In this document: positions 8,442 to 23,682 of the stretch, one piece after another
Layout of the letters: each line of letters opens with the position of its first letter
How positions within the stretch are numbered: the stretch's first letter is position 1
Assembly (NCBI RefSeq): GCF_007821455.1
Contig: NZ_VIAE01000001.1
Span: forward strand, 1-64,000
Direction of reading: 5' to 3'
DNA length: 64,000 nucleotides
Source of the DNA: Candidatus Phytoplasma pini
GTDB taxonomy: Bacteria > Bacillota_I > Bacilli_A > Acholeplasmatales > Acholeplasmataceae
Notes under the pieces: generated by a model
The model's database searches: none
Told to the model about the DNA's origin: nothing
The model's input: only the letters and a program-made list of their open reading frames with translations
Translations under genes and position numbers: made by a program

Positions 8442-11339
8442 TTATAAAATTAATTCAGATAAAGCAAATCCAAAAATTTCTGAAATAGATTCTTTTAAAT
8501 ATTCAGATGAATATTCCTCTTTTTTAATCACTTTCCGAAAAGAAGATGATAAATATTGTTCATGTTCTAAATATTCTAAATCCGCATTTAAATGTAAAGT
8601 TTGTCTATTTAAACCAAAAAAATCTAAAGATCCTGATAAAATTAAATCTTTTAATATTTTATCATTTAAAAATTTATGACATCTTTTTTTGAAATCAAAA
8701 AAATCACAAAAATTTCTTTTTTGTCTTTCTTGAATAATAAAAGAAACCAACTCATTATTAACACTAAGAATTGTTTTTAAAGGCATTAAAAGTTGATTAT
8801 GTAGTAAACAATATTCTAAATGACTTTTTGAAATATCTGGAACTAAAATCTTTACTTGATGTTGTAATTTTAATTGTTTCAATAATTTATAAGTTTCCAA
8901 AGGATTATTAATATATTCGTTTAACATAACTAAAAAAAAATCAATATAATGTGTTTTTAAAAAAGCCATACGATAACTAATCAAAGCATAAGAAACACTA
9001 TGACTTTTATTAAAACTATAATTAGAAAATTTTAAAAGATAATTATAAACTTTTATTGCTTGTTCTTCTAAATGTCCTTTTTGAATACTACGTTTAATGA
9101 AAACATCTTTTAATTTTTGAAAAATTAAATCTTTAGATTTTTTATCTTGACTCATGTATTTCATTAAAGTTTCAGCTTCTCCTAAAAAATAACCTGCAAA
9201 TTTTACTGCTATTGCCATAATTTGTTCCTGATAAAGAATCAGACCATAAGTTTTCTTTAAGATGGGATCCACCAAGGGATGAACAAAAAAAGAAATTTTT
9301 TTTATTTTATTCACACGATAATTATTAACATAATTAATTGGTCCTGGTCTATTTAAAGCTAAAATAGCAATTAAATCTTCAAATTTATCAGGTTTTATTT
9401 GTTGTAAAATCTTTTTTGCACTAAAAGATTCTAATTGAAAAATATAATCCGTATTACCTTTTTGCAAAGTAGAATAAGTTAATTGATCATCTAAAGGTAA
9501 ATTAGACCAAGAAATATCTATTTTCTCATTGATTTTTTGTAAAATTTTCTCCACTAAAGATAAACTTTTTAAACTCAATAAATCTATTTTTAATAAACCT
9601 ATTTTTTCTAATTGTTTAAAACCAAGTTGTGTTTGATATATAAAGGGAGAATTAGTTAAAGGATTAGGTTGAATAGGAATATATTCTAATAAATTTTTAT
9701 TACTTAAAACAATCCCTGAAGGATGAGTTCCGCAAAACCTTGGTATACCATCCAATTTTTTTAAAGATTGTGAATAATATTGAAACATTGATTTCAAATT
9801 AGCAAATCTTTTTTTTTCCTTAGGAAAAATAACATTTTCTAAAAAAGATTGAAGATACTTTAATCTTAAAGTATTAAAAGTAACAATATTAGCAACAAAA
9901 TTGTCTTTATAACGTTGCAAAATGTATTTTAAAATAAGGCTTATCTTAGTATCAGGAAAATCTAAATCAATATCAGGCATTTTTTGTCTTTGAATATTCA
10001 AAAAACGTTCGAAAAACAAATTATAATATAAAGGATCAATCTCTGTAATACCTAGACAAAAACAAACCAATGAACTAGCTGAAGATCCTCTTCCTGGTCC
10101 TAACAAAATACCTTGATTTTTTGCTTCACGAACAATATCAGCTACAATCAAAAAATAATTTTCATATTTTGTTTCTTGAATAATTTTTAATTCTTTTTCT
10201 AAACGTTTTTGATAAATATCATCAGAAAAATATTTTTGATATTTTTTTAAAAAAATATAAACTTGTTCTTTTAAATATTCAAAAGAAGAATAATTCGAAT
10301 TCGATTTAGGCAAAGGTAAACAAGGAAGATTTAAATCACAAGGAAAAAGATTTTTATAATCAATTAAATTAATAAATTCTTTTAAATTCAAAAAAGAATA
10401 TTTATAATTATTAAAATATATTTGATATTTTTTTTTAATTTCTTCTTGTGTCAAGAATTGAAAAGAAAAAATATGCTTTTGTTTAAAATCTTCAAAATGT
10501 TCTTCAATAAGAATATCAGACATATTCATTATTTTTTGAAATTCGCGATAATTAGATAATTTTAATTCTTCTAAAGATTCTAAATATAAATCTAAAAGTT
10601 TTTCATGATTATTATTTTCTTCTTTATCGTCAAACAAAAGTCCTCTAATTTCATTTATTCTTTTTTGCGTTTTATCAAAAAAAAATTGCTTTTTATCATT
10701 AGAAAAATCTTTTTTAGATTTAGATAATTTTAATAATAAATCAAAAGCTTCTTTTTCATTTTCTTCTAAATAAGAAGTTTTATGGGCAGGGACTATTTTA
10801 ATATCTAATTCTTTCGCTATAGATAAAAAAATATCAGCAAAAAAATCTAAAATATTAGATTGTAAAGAAAATCCTAAAAAGAAAAAAGAAAAAACATTTT
10901 TTAATTTTTGCAAAATTTTTCGAATCAAATCAGAATTAAATAAATAATTTGAATCAAAATCCACATTAGGTAATACAAAAAAAACACCATCTTGTAAATC
11001 TCTTAATTTACTCAAAGTACATTTTTTATGGATTTGAAAATAATTAGAAATTTTAATTAAATTTTGCAAACCTATATCATTAAAAGCATAAACTAAAATA
11101 ATAATTTTTTTCTTTTGATTAATGATATCATCTAAAGATAAATCAATTTGCAATCCGATTATAGGTTTAATTTTGTATTTTTTGCACAAAGAAAAAAAAT
11201 CAAAAATGCCATATAAATTTTCTTTATCGCTTAAAGCGATAAAATCATAACAGTTTTCTTTCGCTTTTTTTACTAAAGATTCAATAGAATTAAGACTTTT
11301 CATAATACTATAAAAACTTTGTAAATAAAAAATACTCAT
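8442..11339 (-). CDS. dnaE: DNA polymerase III alpha subunit DnaE
   Basis: The 965-aa protein is a C-family replicative polymerase. An N-terminal PHP domain (FIALSDKENLYGIFDF, then KPIIGLQ) lacks the usual His in TDHGN and so has a degenerate metal site. The catalytic core has LLGPGRGSSASS, PDIDLDFPD (near residues 453-461) with two catalytic Asp, the FCGTHPSGIVL segment and the SFNKSHSVSYALI motif. The tail after about residue 850 is short, and the C-terminal OB/tau-binding region of longer DnaE proteins is reduced or missing. It synthesises DNA at the fork with PolC in Firmicutes. A monocistronic unit is likely. Confidence 0.95.
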   Translation of the reverse strand: MSIFYLQSFYSIMKSLNSIESLVKKAKENCYDFIALSDKENLYGIFDFFSLCKKYKIKPIIGLQIDLSLDDIINQKKKIIILVYAFNDIGLQNLIKISNYFQIHKKCTLSKLRDLQDGVFFVLPNVDFDSNYLFNSDLIRKILQKLKNVFSFFFLGFSLQSNILDFFADIFLSIAKELDIKIVPAHKTSYLEENEKEAFDLLLKLSKSKKDFSNDKKQFFFDKTQKRINEIRGLLFDDKEENNNHEKLLDLYLESLEELKLSNYREFQKIMNMSDILIEEHFEDFKQKHIFSFQFLTQEEIKKKYQIYFNNYKYSFLNLKEFINLIDYKNLFPCDLNLPCLPLPKSNSNYSSFEYLKEQVYIFLKKYQKYFSDDIYQKRLEKELKIIQETKYENYFLIVADIVREAKNQGILLGPGRGSSASSLVCFCLGITEIDPLYYNLFFERFLNIQRQKMPDIDLDFPDTKISLILKYILQRYKDNFVANIVTFNTLRLKYLQSFLENVIFPKEKKRFANLKSMFQYYSQSLKKLDGIPRFCGTHPSGIVLSNKNLLEYIPIQPNPLTNSPFIYQTQLGFKQLEKIGLLKIDLLSLKSLSLVEKILQKINEKIDISWSNLPLDDQLTYSTLQKGNTDYIFQLESFSAKKILQQIKPDKFEDLIAILALNRPGPINYVNNYRVNKIKKISFFVHPLVDPILKKTYGLILYQEQIMAIAVKFAGYFLGEAETLMKYMSQDKKSKDLIFQKLKDVFIKRSIQKGHLEEQAIKVYNYLLKFSNYSFNKSHSVSYALISYRMAFLKTHYIDFFLVMLNEYINNPLETYKLLKQLKLQHQVKILVPDISKSHLEYCLLHNQLLMPLKTILSVNNELVSFIIQERQKRNFCDFFDFKKRCHKFLNDKILKDLILSGSLDFFGLNRQTLHLNADLEYLEHEQYLSSSFRKVIKKEEYSSEYLKESISEIFGFALSELIL

Positions 11340-11376
11340 CTACTTCAAAACCCTCGAAAATTCATTTTATTTTTTA

Positions 11377-12864
11377 TTATAATATTGTTTTATTTTGCTT
11401 AAAATGAGGAAATAAAATAACATCTCGAATATTAGCGGTATTAGTTAAAAGCATTACTAAGCGATCTATCCCTAACCCCATGCCTCCTGTAGGAGGCATT
11501 CCATATTCAAGAGCCTCGATAAAATCAGAATCTAATTCTTCGGCTTCTTCATTTCCTAATTTTTTTTGTAATAATTGATTTTCAAAACGTTTTTTTTGTT
11601 CAATAGGATCGTTTAATTCACTAAAAGCATTAACAAATTCTTTTCCTGCGATAAATAACTCAAAACGTTCAACAAATTCTGGATTTCGAGGACAAACCTG
11701 TGCTAAAGGACTAACTTCTAAGGGATAATTATAAATAAAAGTTGGCTGAATCAAAGTTTCTTCTACAAACTTTTCAAAAAAAGCTATTATAATATGTCCT
11801 TTAGTATAAAAAGATTCGGTAACAATATGATGTTCTCTAGCTATACGCAAACAATCTTCTAAAGAAAAAATTTCATAAAAATTAACTCCTGTTTTTTGTT
11901 TAATGATATCAACCATATCATATTGATAAAATTTATTAAAACTAATTTGATATTGTTGATATTCAAAAGTTAAACTATCTAGAACATTTTGACAAACTTC
12001 TCTTAACAAATCTTTTGTTAAATGAATCATTTTTTGCATATCAGAATAAGCTAAATAAGCTTCGATCGTAGTAAATTCAGGATTATGATGGGCATCGATA
12101 CCTTCGTTACGAAAAACACGACCTATTTCAAAAATAGCTTTTATACCGCCAACAATAAGTTTTTTTAAAGGTATTTCAGTTGCTATTCTCAAATAAAAAT
12201 CTGATTCTAAAGCATTATGGTGTGTAATAAAAGGTTTAGCAGCGGCACCACCTAAAATAGAATGTAAAATAGGAGTTTCTACTTCTAAAAAACCTCTATT
12301 ATGAAAAAAATTTCTAATCATTTGAATAATTTTAATACGTTTTAAAAAAATTTTTCTTGTTTTATCGTTAATAATTAAATCTAAAAAACGTTTTTTTCTA
12401 ATAGTTTCTTTATCTTTTAAACCTTTATGTTTATCAGGTAAAGGTCTTAGACTTTTACTTAAATGGAAAACATCATTAGACTTAATAGTTAATTCATTAG
12501 TTTTAGTTTTAAATAAATAACCAGAAATACCTATAATATCTCCCAAATCAACATTTTTAAAAATCCAAAATGCCTTCTCAGAAACTAATTTATTATTAGC
12601 ATAAATTTGAATAGTATCTTCAAAATCTTGCAAAATTAAAAAACCAGCTTTTCCTTGTATTCTTTTTAAAATAACTCTTCCTGATACAGAAACAAAAACT
12701 TTATTTAACTCTAATTCTGAAGAACAACAATTTTGATATTCTTTTAATATATCACCAATTTGGTTTTTTTCTATAAATTTATTTAAAAAAGGGTTAATAT
12801 TATTTTTATTTAATTCTTCCGCTTTTTTAATTCTAATTAAAAATTGTTCTGTTTCTTTATTCAT
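11377..12864 (-). CDS. lysS: Lysyl-tRNA synthetase, class II
   Basis: The 495-aa length is normal. An N-terminal OB-fold anticodon-binding domain (about residues 55-140) is followed by the class II catalytic core. Motif 2 is [15 protein letters not shown] (near 248-262), motif 3 is [13 protein letters not shown] (near 460-472), and the family GGAAAKPF block lies before motif 2. It charges tRNA-Lys with lysine in the cytoplasm. The 37-base gap to dnaE suggests they could share a transcript. No T-box leader is visible. Confidence 0.97.
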   Translation of the reverse strand: MNKETEQFLIRIKKAEELNKNNINPFLNKFIEKNQIGDILKEYQNCCSSELELNKVFVSVSGRVILKRIQGKAGFLILQDFEDTIQIYANNKLVSEKAFWIFKNVDLGDIIGISGYLFKTKTNELTIKSNDVFHLSKSLRPLPDKHKGLKDKETIRKKRFLDLIINDKTRKIFLKRIKIIQMIRNFFHNRGFLEVETPILHSILGGAAAKPFITHHNALESDFYLRIATEIPLKKLIVGGIKAIFEIGRVFRNEGIDAHHNPEFTTIEAYLAYSDMQKMIHLTKDLLREVCQNVLDSLTFEYQQYQISFNKFYQYDMVDIIKQKTGVNFYEIFSLEDCLRIAREHHIVTESFYTKGHIIIAFFEKFVEETLIQPTFIYNYPLEVSPLAQVCPRNPEFVERFELFIAGKEFVNAFSELNDPIEQKKRFENQLLQKKLGNEEAEELDSDFIEALEYGMPPTGGMGLGIDRLVMLLTNTANIRDVILFPHFKQNKTIL

Positions 12865-13090
12865 AATTTACTAATTCATTTTCAAATATACATTTATATT
12901 ATATAATTTTTATAAATAATTATTATTTTTGTTGTTTTCGTTATTTTTTTATTCATTGAAAATTTATTAATTAATACATCAACAAATAAAAAAATAAAAA
13001 ATCAAATAACATTAATTTTTAATATGCAAAAATATTTAATGAAATTTTTTTAAATAAAAAATATTTTTCAAAATCAAAATAAAAAATATG
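12865..13090. other. AT-rich spacer between lysS and rnpB
   Basis: I see no gene, tRNA or clear hairpin terminator here. It holds the lysS promoter region and the rnpB 3' flank. Confidence 0.5.
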
Positions 13091-13566
13091 TTTAAAAAAT
13101 AACATGCATAAGCCATGTTCTGTTCTTGTTTTTTAAAAACAAGTGTGATCATTTATCTCTTTTTCCTTTTGAAAAAGTATAAAAATTAACTTATATTATC
13201 AATAAAAGAATAGGAAAGGTTAATTTTTACATGCTCCTACCATATTTTGGATTATTAGCTTGAGGGGTTTACCGCGTTTCATTTTAATTATTTCTAATTA
13301 ACTCGTCTCTGTGGCACTTTATTATTTCATATTCATGAATTTATATAAAATTTTTTCATATATAAATTTTTAGAATTTAAAAAAAGCCGTTGTTTAATAT
13401 TATAATTAAACACCTTAAGTTATTTTTTTCTTAAGCACAAACATTACATATCTTTCCTAAAAATAAACATGTGCTAACATGGACTTTCCTAAATTTATTT
13501 TTATTAAATAGGCTATATTAGCAAATAATAAGAATAAACTTCGATCACCTTCTGTTATTTTTTAAC
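13091..13566 (-). ncRNA. rnpB: RNase P RNA
   Basis: Read on the minus strand, this has the conserved bacterial RNase P RNA blocks in order: GGTGATCG near the 5' end, GGAAAGTCCATG, AGTGCCACAGAGACGAG, AACGCGGTAAACCCCTC, then AGAACATGGCTTATG near the 3' end. A 13-bp helix (TTAAAAAATAACA with TGTTATTTTTTAA) pairs the two ends as P1. This ribozyme matures the 5' ends of tRNAs with RnpA, encoded at 23 kb. The peripheral helices are AT-rich and appear short. It starts 42 bases after the pnp stop codon. Ends are set by P1 and may be off by a few bases. Confidence 0.93.
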
Positions 13567-13608
13567 AATAATATTCTAACAAATTTTTAAAAAAATAAAA
13601 CATTTATA

Positions 13609-15774
13609 TTATTCTAAAAAATTTTTCAAAGAAAATAAAATTTTTCCTTTTTCATTAATTTCTATACATTTCACTAAAATATGATCACCAACAGATAAAA
13701 TATCTTCAACTTTTTCCACTCTGTTGTTAGATAATTTACTAATATGAATGAATCCTTCTTTTTTCGGAATAATTTCTACTATAGAACCAAAAGATTTCCC
13801 TTTTTTATCTTTTAAAATTTTAAGAACAACTCCTTCATAAATCTCTCCAACTTTTACATCTTTAATTAAATCTAAAATATAATTAGCAGTTTTTTTGATA
13901 ATCTCTTCGTTATGATGAGTAATAAAAATTTTACCATCTTGTTTAATATCTATTCGAACATTATCATGATTTTCGATAATTTGAGAAATAATTTTTCCTC
14001 CATAACCAACAATATCACGTATTTTATCTGTTTTTATATTAATAATTTTTATCTTAGGAGCATAAATAGATAATTTAGGTCTAGTTTTAGAAATAGTTTG
14101 ATCGATTTCTTTCAAAATTGCTAATCGTCCAATATGAGCTTTTTCTAACGCTTCGCTTAAAATATCAAAATCTAAAAAAATGTTTTTGACATCCATTTGC
14201 AAAGCAGTAATGCCTTTTTTTGTTCCTGCTACTTTTAAATCCATATCACCTAAATGATCTTCTAACCCTTGAATATCGCTCAAAATAACATGATCCTCCC
14301 CATCGGTAAATAATCCTATGGCAATTCCAGCAACCGATCTTTTTAAAGGAACTCCGGCATCCATCAAAGCCATCGAAGAAGCTGAAATAGTAGCTTGCGA
14401 AGAAGAACCATTAGATTCTAAAATTTCAGAAACAACCCTGATAAAATAAGGGAAATCTTCTTCTGAAGGCAAAACATAATACAAAGCCTTTTCAGCTAAA
14501 ATCCCATGACCAATTTCTCTCCTTGTTGGACCTATATATCGCCCGATTTCACCAACAGAAAAAGGAGGAAAATTATAATGCAAAACGAAACGTTTTTTAT
14601 CTTCATCTGTTAAATCATCAATTTTTTTACTTTCATCAAGAGTTCCTAAAGTAACTACAGCTAAACTTTGTGTTTCTCCTCTAGTAAAAAGAGCTGAACC
14701 ATGAGTCCGAGGTAAAAAATTAACTTGACTTTTAATCATTCTAATTTCGTCAAATTTTCTACCATCAATTCTCTTTTTGTCTTGTAAAACCATTTTTTTA
14801 AATTCTCTATGTAATAAAAATTCAAAAATTTCTTCTATTTCTGATTTCATAAAATCTTTTTTATTGTCTAAGTTAAAAAAATTAGACTCATTATTTTTTG
14901 TTAAAAAAAATTTCTGATATTCATTTATTATATTTTCTTTTAAACTTTCGATTTCAAAATTCAATTTTTTTTTATTATTTTTTTGTTCACAATTTTTATT
15001 TAACATCTTTTGAATCGATGAACAATATTTTTTTTCCATATCATTATAAAAAAAACTATTAGAAAAATCATGAGATATTAAAAAATCATCTTTTTTAGGA
15101 TTTATTTGGTTTTGGATTTTTTCTTGAAAACAACAAAGTTCTTGAATAATTTTATGACCAAAAAAAGCAGCTTCTAATATTTCCGTTTCTGAAACCTCTT
15201 TTGAAATCAATTCAATCATATTTATACTTTTTTTGGTACCAGCAAGAGTTAATAAAAAATCAGACTTTTTTTTCTGTTGCGTATTAGGATTAATAACTAA
15301 TTTATTATCTAATTTACCAATACAAACACCTGAAACTGGAGTATTAAATGGAATATCTGAAATCAACAAAGATAAAGAACTACCTAAAAGAGCAAAAAGT
15401 TCATCATTGCATTCAGAATCGCTACTCAAAACAGTGTTTACAATTTGAACTTCTATTTGTAATTTTTTAGAAAACAAAGGCCTCAAAGATCTATCAATTA
15501 AACGTGCATTTAAAACTTCATGATCGAATGGTTTTCCTTCGCGTCTAGCAAAACTTCCTGGTATTTTTCCTGCTGCATAAAGTTTTTCTTGATATATAAT
15601 CATCAAAGGAAAATATTTAAGAATAGTATCTATTTTTTTAGAAACAGAAACGCTTAAAACAACAGTATCTTTATAACGAATCAATATTTTCCCATTAGCT
15701 TGTTTTGCTAAATTATTGACTTCTACAGTTAATAAATTATTTTCAAAAATAGTTTCAAATAATTGAAAATTCAT
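13609..15774 (-). CDS. pnp: Polynucleotide phosphorylase
   Basis: The 721-aa protein has two RNase PH domains (about residues 1-220 and 320-550), a KH domain with the GxxG loop in IVGYGGKII near 585, and a C-terminal S1 domain (about 645-715, with KEGFIHISKLSNNRV). The second PH domain carries RTHGSALFTRGETQSLA and the catalytic-site region LKVAGTKKGITALQMD. PNPase degrades RNA 3'-5' with phosphate and can add tails. The linker between PH domains (about 225-320) is Lys/Asn-rich. It is probably co-oriented with rnpB just downstream. Confidence 0.97.
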   Translation of the reverse strand: MNFQLFETIFENNLLTVEVNNLAKQANGKILIRYKDTVVLSVSVSKKIDTILKYFPLMIIYQEKLYAAGKIPGSFARREGKPFDHEVLNARLIDRSLRPLFSKKLQIEVQIVNTVLSSDSECNDELFALLGSSLSLLISDIPFNTPVSGVCIGKLDNKLVINPNTQQKKKSDFLLTLAGTKKSINMIELISKEVSETEILEAAFFGHKIIQELCCFQEKIQNQINPKKDDFLISHDFSNSFFYNDMEKKYCSSIQKMLNKNCEQKNNKKKLNFEIESLKENIINEYQKFFLTKNNESNFFNLDNKKDFMKSEIEEIFEFLLHREFKKMVLQDKKRIDGRKFDEIRMIKSQVNFLPRTHGSALFTRGETQSLAVVTLGTLDESKKIDDLTDEDKKRFVLHYNFPPFSVGEIGRYIGPTRREIGHGILAEKALYYVLPSEEDFPYFIRVVSEILESNGSSSQATISASSMALMDAGVPLKRSVAGIAIGLFTDGEDHVILSDIQGLEDHLGDMDLKVAGTKKGITALQMDVKNIFLDFDILSEALEKAHIGRLAILKEIDQTISKTRPKLSIYAPKIKIINIKTDKIRDIVGYGGKIISQIIENHDNVRIDIKQDGKIFITHHNEEIIKKTANYILDLIKDVKVGEIYEGVVLKILKDKKGKSFGSIVEIIPKKEGFIHISKLSNNRVEKVEDILSVGDHILVKCIEINEKGKILFSLKNFLE

Positions 15775-15931
15775 CTAATATTTACCTATTTATATATATA
15801 ATATGTATTATTTTTAAAAAATTTTTAAGTTAATAATATAAAAAGAACTATTTTTGAAAATAATGTATTCTTAAACAAAAAAATTAAAAAATATTTAACC
15901 TTCAAAATTTATATTAATTATTGAATATTAA

Positions 15932-16007
15932 TGGCGCCTATACTAGGGCTCGAACCTAGGACCCTCTGATTAACAGTCAGATGCTCTACCAACTGAGCTA
16001 TATAGGC
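15932..16007 (-). tRNA. tRNA-Asn (GTT)
   Basis: The 76-nt cloverleaf has acceptor stem GCCTATA/TATAGGC, anticodon loop CTGTTAA (anticodon GTT), T-loop GGTTCGAGCC and encoded CCA. It follows 5S rRNA on the same strand, so it probably ends the rRNA transcript. Confidence 0.97.
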
Positions 16008-16051
16008 TTTTTTTTGATCGAAATCTTTTTAAAAAAAATTTTTTTCGTTTC

Positions 16052-16167
16052 TTTTTGGCAAAACCTATTTTTGCTTTCGTTACCAAAAACTATTTTCGGG
16101 AGACAAGACTTAACTTCTGTATTCGGAATGGGAACAGGTGTATCCCTTGTCCTAAATCACCAAAAAG
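16052..16167 (-). rRNA. rrf: 5S ribosomal RNA
   Basis: On the minus strand the 5' and 3' ends pair (TTTTTGGTGATT with the terminal TTGCCAAAAAG) and the core carries CCCATTCCGAATACAGAAGT, diagnostic of 5S. The length of about 115 nt is normal. It lies between 23S and tRNA-Asn. Ends are approximate. Confidence 0.93.
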
Positions 16168-16179
16168 AATCTCTAAAAT

Positions 16180-19122
<2,943 letters not shown>

Positions 19123-19155
19123 ACTTTTTTTAAAAGAATGGCTTTTTTACTAAGT

Positions 19156-19232
19156 TGGTGGGCCTAAATGGACTTGAACCACCGACCTCACGCTTATCAG
19201 GCGTGTGCTCTAACCAACTGAGCTATAGGCCC
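19156..19232 (-). tRNA. tRNA-Ile (GAT)
   Basis: The 77-nt cloverleaf has acceptor GGGCCTA/TAGGCCC, anticodon loop CTGATAA (GAT) and encoded CCA. It sits in the 16S-23S spacer, the arrangement found in phytoplasmas. Confidence 0.97.
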
Positions 19233-19280
19233 TTTTCTTTTAAAAAAGAAAAACTTATGATTTTTATTCTAAAGTCTTTC

Positions 19281-20942
<1,662 letters not shown>

Positions 20943-21015
20943 CAAAGAAATAAAATAAAAACAAATATTATGTTTTTGAACTTAATATTTATAATAAAAT
21001 TCTAATAATATAATA

Positions 21016-21101
21016 TGGTGAAGGGGGATGGATTCGAACCATCGTACCTATTAAGGAGCAGTTTTACAGACTGATGCGTTTAGCCACTTCGCTACCCCTC
21101 C
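21016..21101 (-). tRNA. tRNA-Tyr (GTA)
   Basis: The 86-nt class II tRNA has acceptor GGAGGGG/CCCCTTC, anticodon GTA in loop CTGTAAA, a long variable arm and encoded CCA. It lies 170 bases upstream of 16S on the same strand. Confidence 0.97.
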
Positions 21102-21248
21102 TAAAAAATACTATTAAAATATAAAAATATTTAATTTAAAAAAAAATAAAATTTCAAAATTCAATATAACATAATTAATTTTAACATATTTATAAAAAAA
21201 ATAATATTTTATTTTATAAATAAAAAAAATAAATATATTTAATTTAAA

Positions 21249-22952
21249 TTAAATATATTTATGTTTAATTTTATTAAATTTTTTTTTTATTATTTTGTTA
21301 TTAATAATTGTTTGTAAAATAGTATAAAAATTGCCTACTAACCAATATAAAGCTAAAGTAATATCTTTGTAAGAAGCAAAAGTCATAGATAATACCATAA
21401 AATAACTAATTATTTTAAATAATTTGTCTTGAGTTTGTTTTTTTATTTTTTCTTCTTCAGTTAATATTTGAGTATTTGTTTGTTTTATATAATCAGATTT
21501 TTTTAAATTAATTTTATTTAAAAATAATATACTTAAACCAACTAAAAAAGACAATAAAAAGTTAACAATATAAATAATATAAATTTTATCATTAGTATAA
21601 TTATCATAAAAATAAATAAAACCTAAAAAAGGTTTTGGATCATCATAATATTTACAAAAAATACCACCATTAACACGAAAACGAATTAAAGTTCTAAAAG
21701 TTGCTAAAAAAATAGGGAATTGCAAAAAAGCAACAAAAATCCCCAATATATTAAAATTATGTTTACGATAAACTTTTAAAATTTCAATTTGCATTTTTTG
21801 CATAGATTCTTTATCTTTTTTTAAATAATATTTATCTTTGATTTTGTTAATTTCCGGTTGCATTAAACTCATATTTAAATTCACAGTACTCATTTTAGTA
21901 TAAATCGGCCAACATAAAGTTCTTATAATGATAGTTGTTAAAATGATTCCTAAACCTAAATTACCAAAAAAATAACCACTTTGACCTTTTGAAAAAATAT
22001 TAGAAAAAAAAGACAATAAAGAACCTATAAAAATAATTAAAACATTCCAAATATAACCCCATCCAAAAGCATAGTTCCATTTTAATTTAGAAGGCCATTG
22101 AATAGGTAATGCACTAGTTATATCATTAATAAAAACTTCACAAAAATTAATTTCAGAGCCTTCCTTATCGATTAAAAACATATTGGTAGGAATATTATTG
22201 ATAATTTTTTTTTCACGAATTAAATTATTATAATTTAAATTATTTATCTTCTGTGGCGAATCAATATCTTCTTGAATCAAAAAAGGTAATTCAATTTCTT
22301 TTATATTATAACTATTATCATCACTTTTATAAATTTTTCCAAATAATAAAAATTTTGAAGGAGAAAAAAATTTTAATTTATCATATTTATATGATTCAAT
22401 ATATTTTCTTTCAGTGCCTACTGTAACAGTAAAAAAATCTTTAATCTTATTAATCTTTTCACTTTCTGAATTAATGTTACTATTTTCATTATCAAAATAA
22501 AAAACATTTTTTTTTTCATCTTGTGAAAATATTTTTTTTAAATAGTCTTTTAAATCTTTTTTAATTTTTTCAATTTCTTCTTTTTCTTCTTCTAATTTTG
22601 AATTTAATAACTTATTAAAATATTCAACATTAATTAATTCAATTCTAATTTGATCTGTGTTTTTATGTATATCAAATTTAAATAATTCTAAATATTTTTC
22701 AAGTAATATTGTGATATTTTGGTTATCATTAAAAAAGTTATCATTAAAAAAATTGTCTTGTGTTGTAACGCATCCATGTAATTCCGATAACAGTTTCTTT
22801 TTTAAAATAATTTTGTTTTCTAAAAAATGAAAATTTAAAGACTGATTGTCTGTTCTTGTTTTTCGTAAAATAAAAATCAAAAACAACAACAAAAAAACAA
22901 AGATAAAAAACTTACTTGGAAAAAAATTTTTTCTGTCTGTTTTTATATTCAT
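21249..22952 (-). CDS. yidC: Membrane protein insertase YidC/OxaA with long N-terminal region
   Basis: The 567-aa protein begins with a membrane segment (residues 14-29) followed by about 255 mostly polar, charged residues. The conserved insertase core begins near 290: GWGYIWNVLIIFIG, then FGNLGLGIILTTIIIRTLCWPIY with the conserved Arg near 346, the cytoplasmic coiled hairpin KMQIEILKVYRKHNFNILG, and later segments ending in ALYWLVGNFYTILQ. YidC inserts membrane proteins alone or with Sec. Gram-positive versions are usually under 300 aa; the large outside domain here has no family I can name. The C terminus is basic. It follows rnpA by seven bases in the usual rpmH-rnpA-yidC order. Confidence 0.93.
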   Translation of the reverse strand: MNIKTDRKNFFPSKFFIFVFLLLFLIFILRKTRTDNQSLNFHFLENKIILKKKLLSELHGCVTTQDNFFNDNFFNDNQNITILLEKYLELFKFDIHKNTDQIRIELINVEYFNKLLNSKLEEEKEEIEKIKKDLKDYLKKIFSQDEKKNVFYFDNENSNINSESEKINKIKDFFTVTVGTERKYIESYKYDKLKFFSPSKFLLFGKIYKSDDNSYNIKEIELPFLIQEDIDSPQKINNLNYNNLIREKKIINNIPTNMFLIDKEGSEINFCEVFINDITSALPIQWPSKLKWNYAFGWGYIWNVLIIFIGSLLSFFSNIFSKGQSGYFFGNLGLGIILTTIIIRTLCWPIYTKMSTVNLNMSLMQPEINKIKDKYYLKKDKESMQKMQIEILKVYRKHNFNILGIFVAFLQFPIFLATFRTLIRFRVNGGIFCKYYDDPKPFLGFIYFYDNYTNDKIYIIYIVNFLLSFLVGLSILFLNKINLKKSDYIKQTNTQILTEEEKIKKQTQDKLFKIISYFMVLSMTFASYKDITLALYWLVGNFYTILQTIINNKIIKKKFNKIKHKYI

Positions 22953-22959
22953 AATTTAA

Positions 22960-23313
22960 TCAATAATACCCTTTTTTAACAATTAAAAAAGACTTTTTGA
23001 GTAAAAATAAAAAATTTTTTTCTAAATCAAAAAAATTAAGTTCTTTTGAAATAGAATTAATGACAAGAACAAAAGAAGCTTTTGGTTCTATTAAAGACAT
23101 ATTATTATGAATAATAATTCTTAAACGTCTTTTGATTAAATTTCTTTCATAAGCTTTGCCATATTTTTTATTAACACTTAAAGCAAATTTAAAATTTTGA
23201 AAACATGGATTTTTTATATAATATAATAAAAAAAAGCGATTCTTTACATTTTTCTTAAATTTAAAAATTAGATTTATTTCGCTTTTTTTTTTTAAAATAA
23301 ATTTCTTCTTCAT
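22960..23313 (-). CDS. rnpA: Ribonuclease P protein component
   Basis: RnpA is recognised by MKKKFILKKKSEINLIF at the start, FALSVNKKYGKAYERNLIKRRLR in the middle (the RNR-type RNA-binding helix) and the order rpmH-rnpA-yidC. It partners the RNase P RNA at 13.1-13.6 kb to process tRNA 5' ends. The frame is open to 23382, adding 23 residues, but family alignment starts at the ATG at 23313, giving 117 aa, the usual size. Neither start has a clear ribosome-binding site. Confidence 0.9.
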   Translation of the reverse strand: MKKKFILKKKSEINLIFKFKKNVKNRFFLLYYIKNPCFQNFKFALSVNKKYGKAYERNLIKRRLRIIIHNNMSLIEPKASFVLVINSISKELNFFDLEKNFLFLLKKSFLIVKKGYY

Positions 23314-23516
23314 AATTTCATAATAAAAAAAATGATAATATTTCCTTTTATTTTTAAATTTTATTAATTTAAAAAAATACATTTAACATCATCAGAAAAA
23401 TAAAAAAATCATCAAATAAAAATGAATTTTTATTAGTGAAAATTTTATTAAAATTAAATAATCAAAATATTTTTATTTTTGTATATAGAAATGAACATTT
23501 TTTAAATTAAAAAATG

Positions 23517-23651
23517 TTAAACAATCAAACGCTTACGTCCTTTGGCTCTTCTAGAAGAAAGAATATTACGTCCACCTACGGTAGAAATTCTCTTTCTAAA
23601 ACCATGTGTTCTTTTTCTTTTGATTTTGCTTGGTTGATAAGTTCTTTTCAT
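23517..23651 (-). CDS. rpmH: Ribosomal protein L34
   Basis: A 44-aa protein: starts [20 protein letters not shown], continues RISTVGGRN and ends KGRKRLIV, a textbook L34. It sits directly upstream of rnpA, as in most bacteria. In many genomes dnaA and the origin lie just upstream of rpmH, but here a membrane-protein gene takes that place. Confidence 0.97.
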   Translation of the reverse strand: MKRTYQPSKIKRKRTHGFRKRISTVGGRNILSSRRAKGRKRLIV

Positions 23652-23682
23652 AAAATCAAAACCTCTTTCGTTAGTAAATTTG

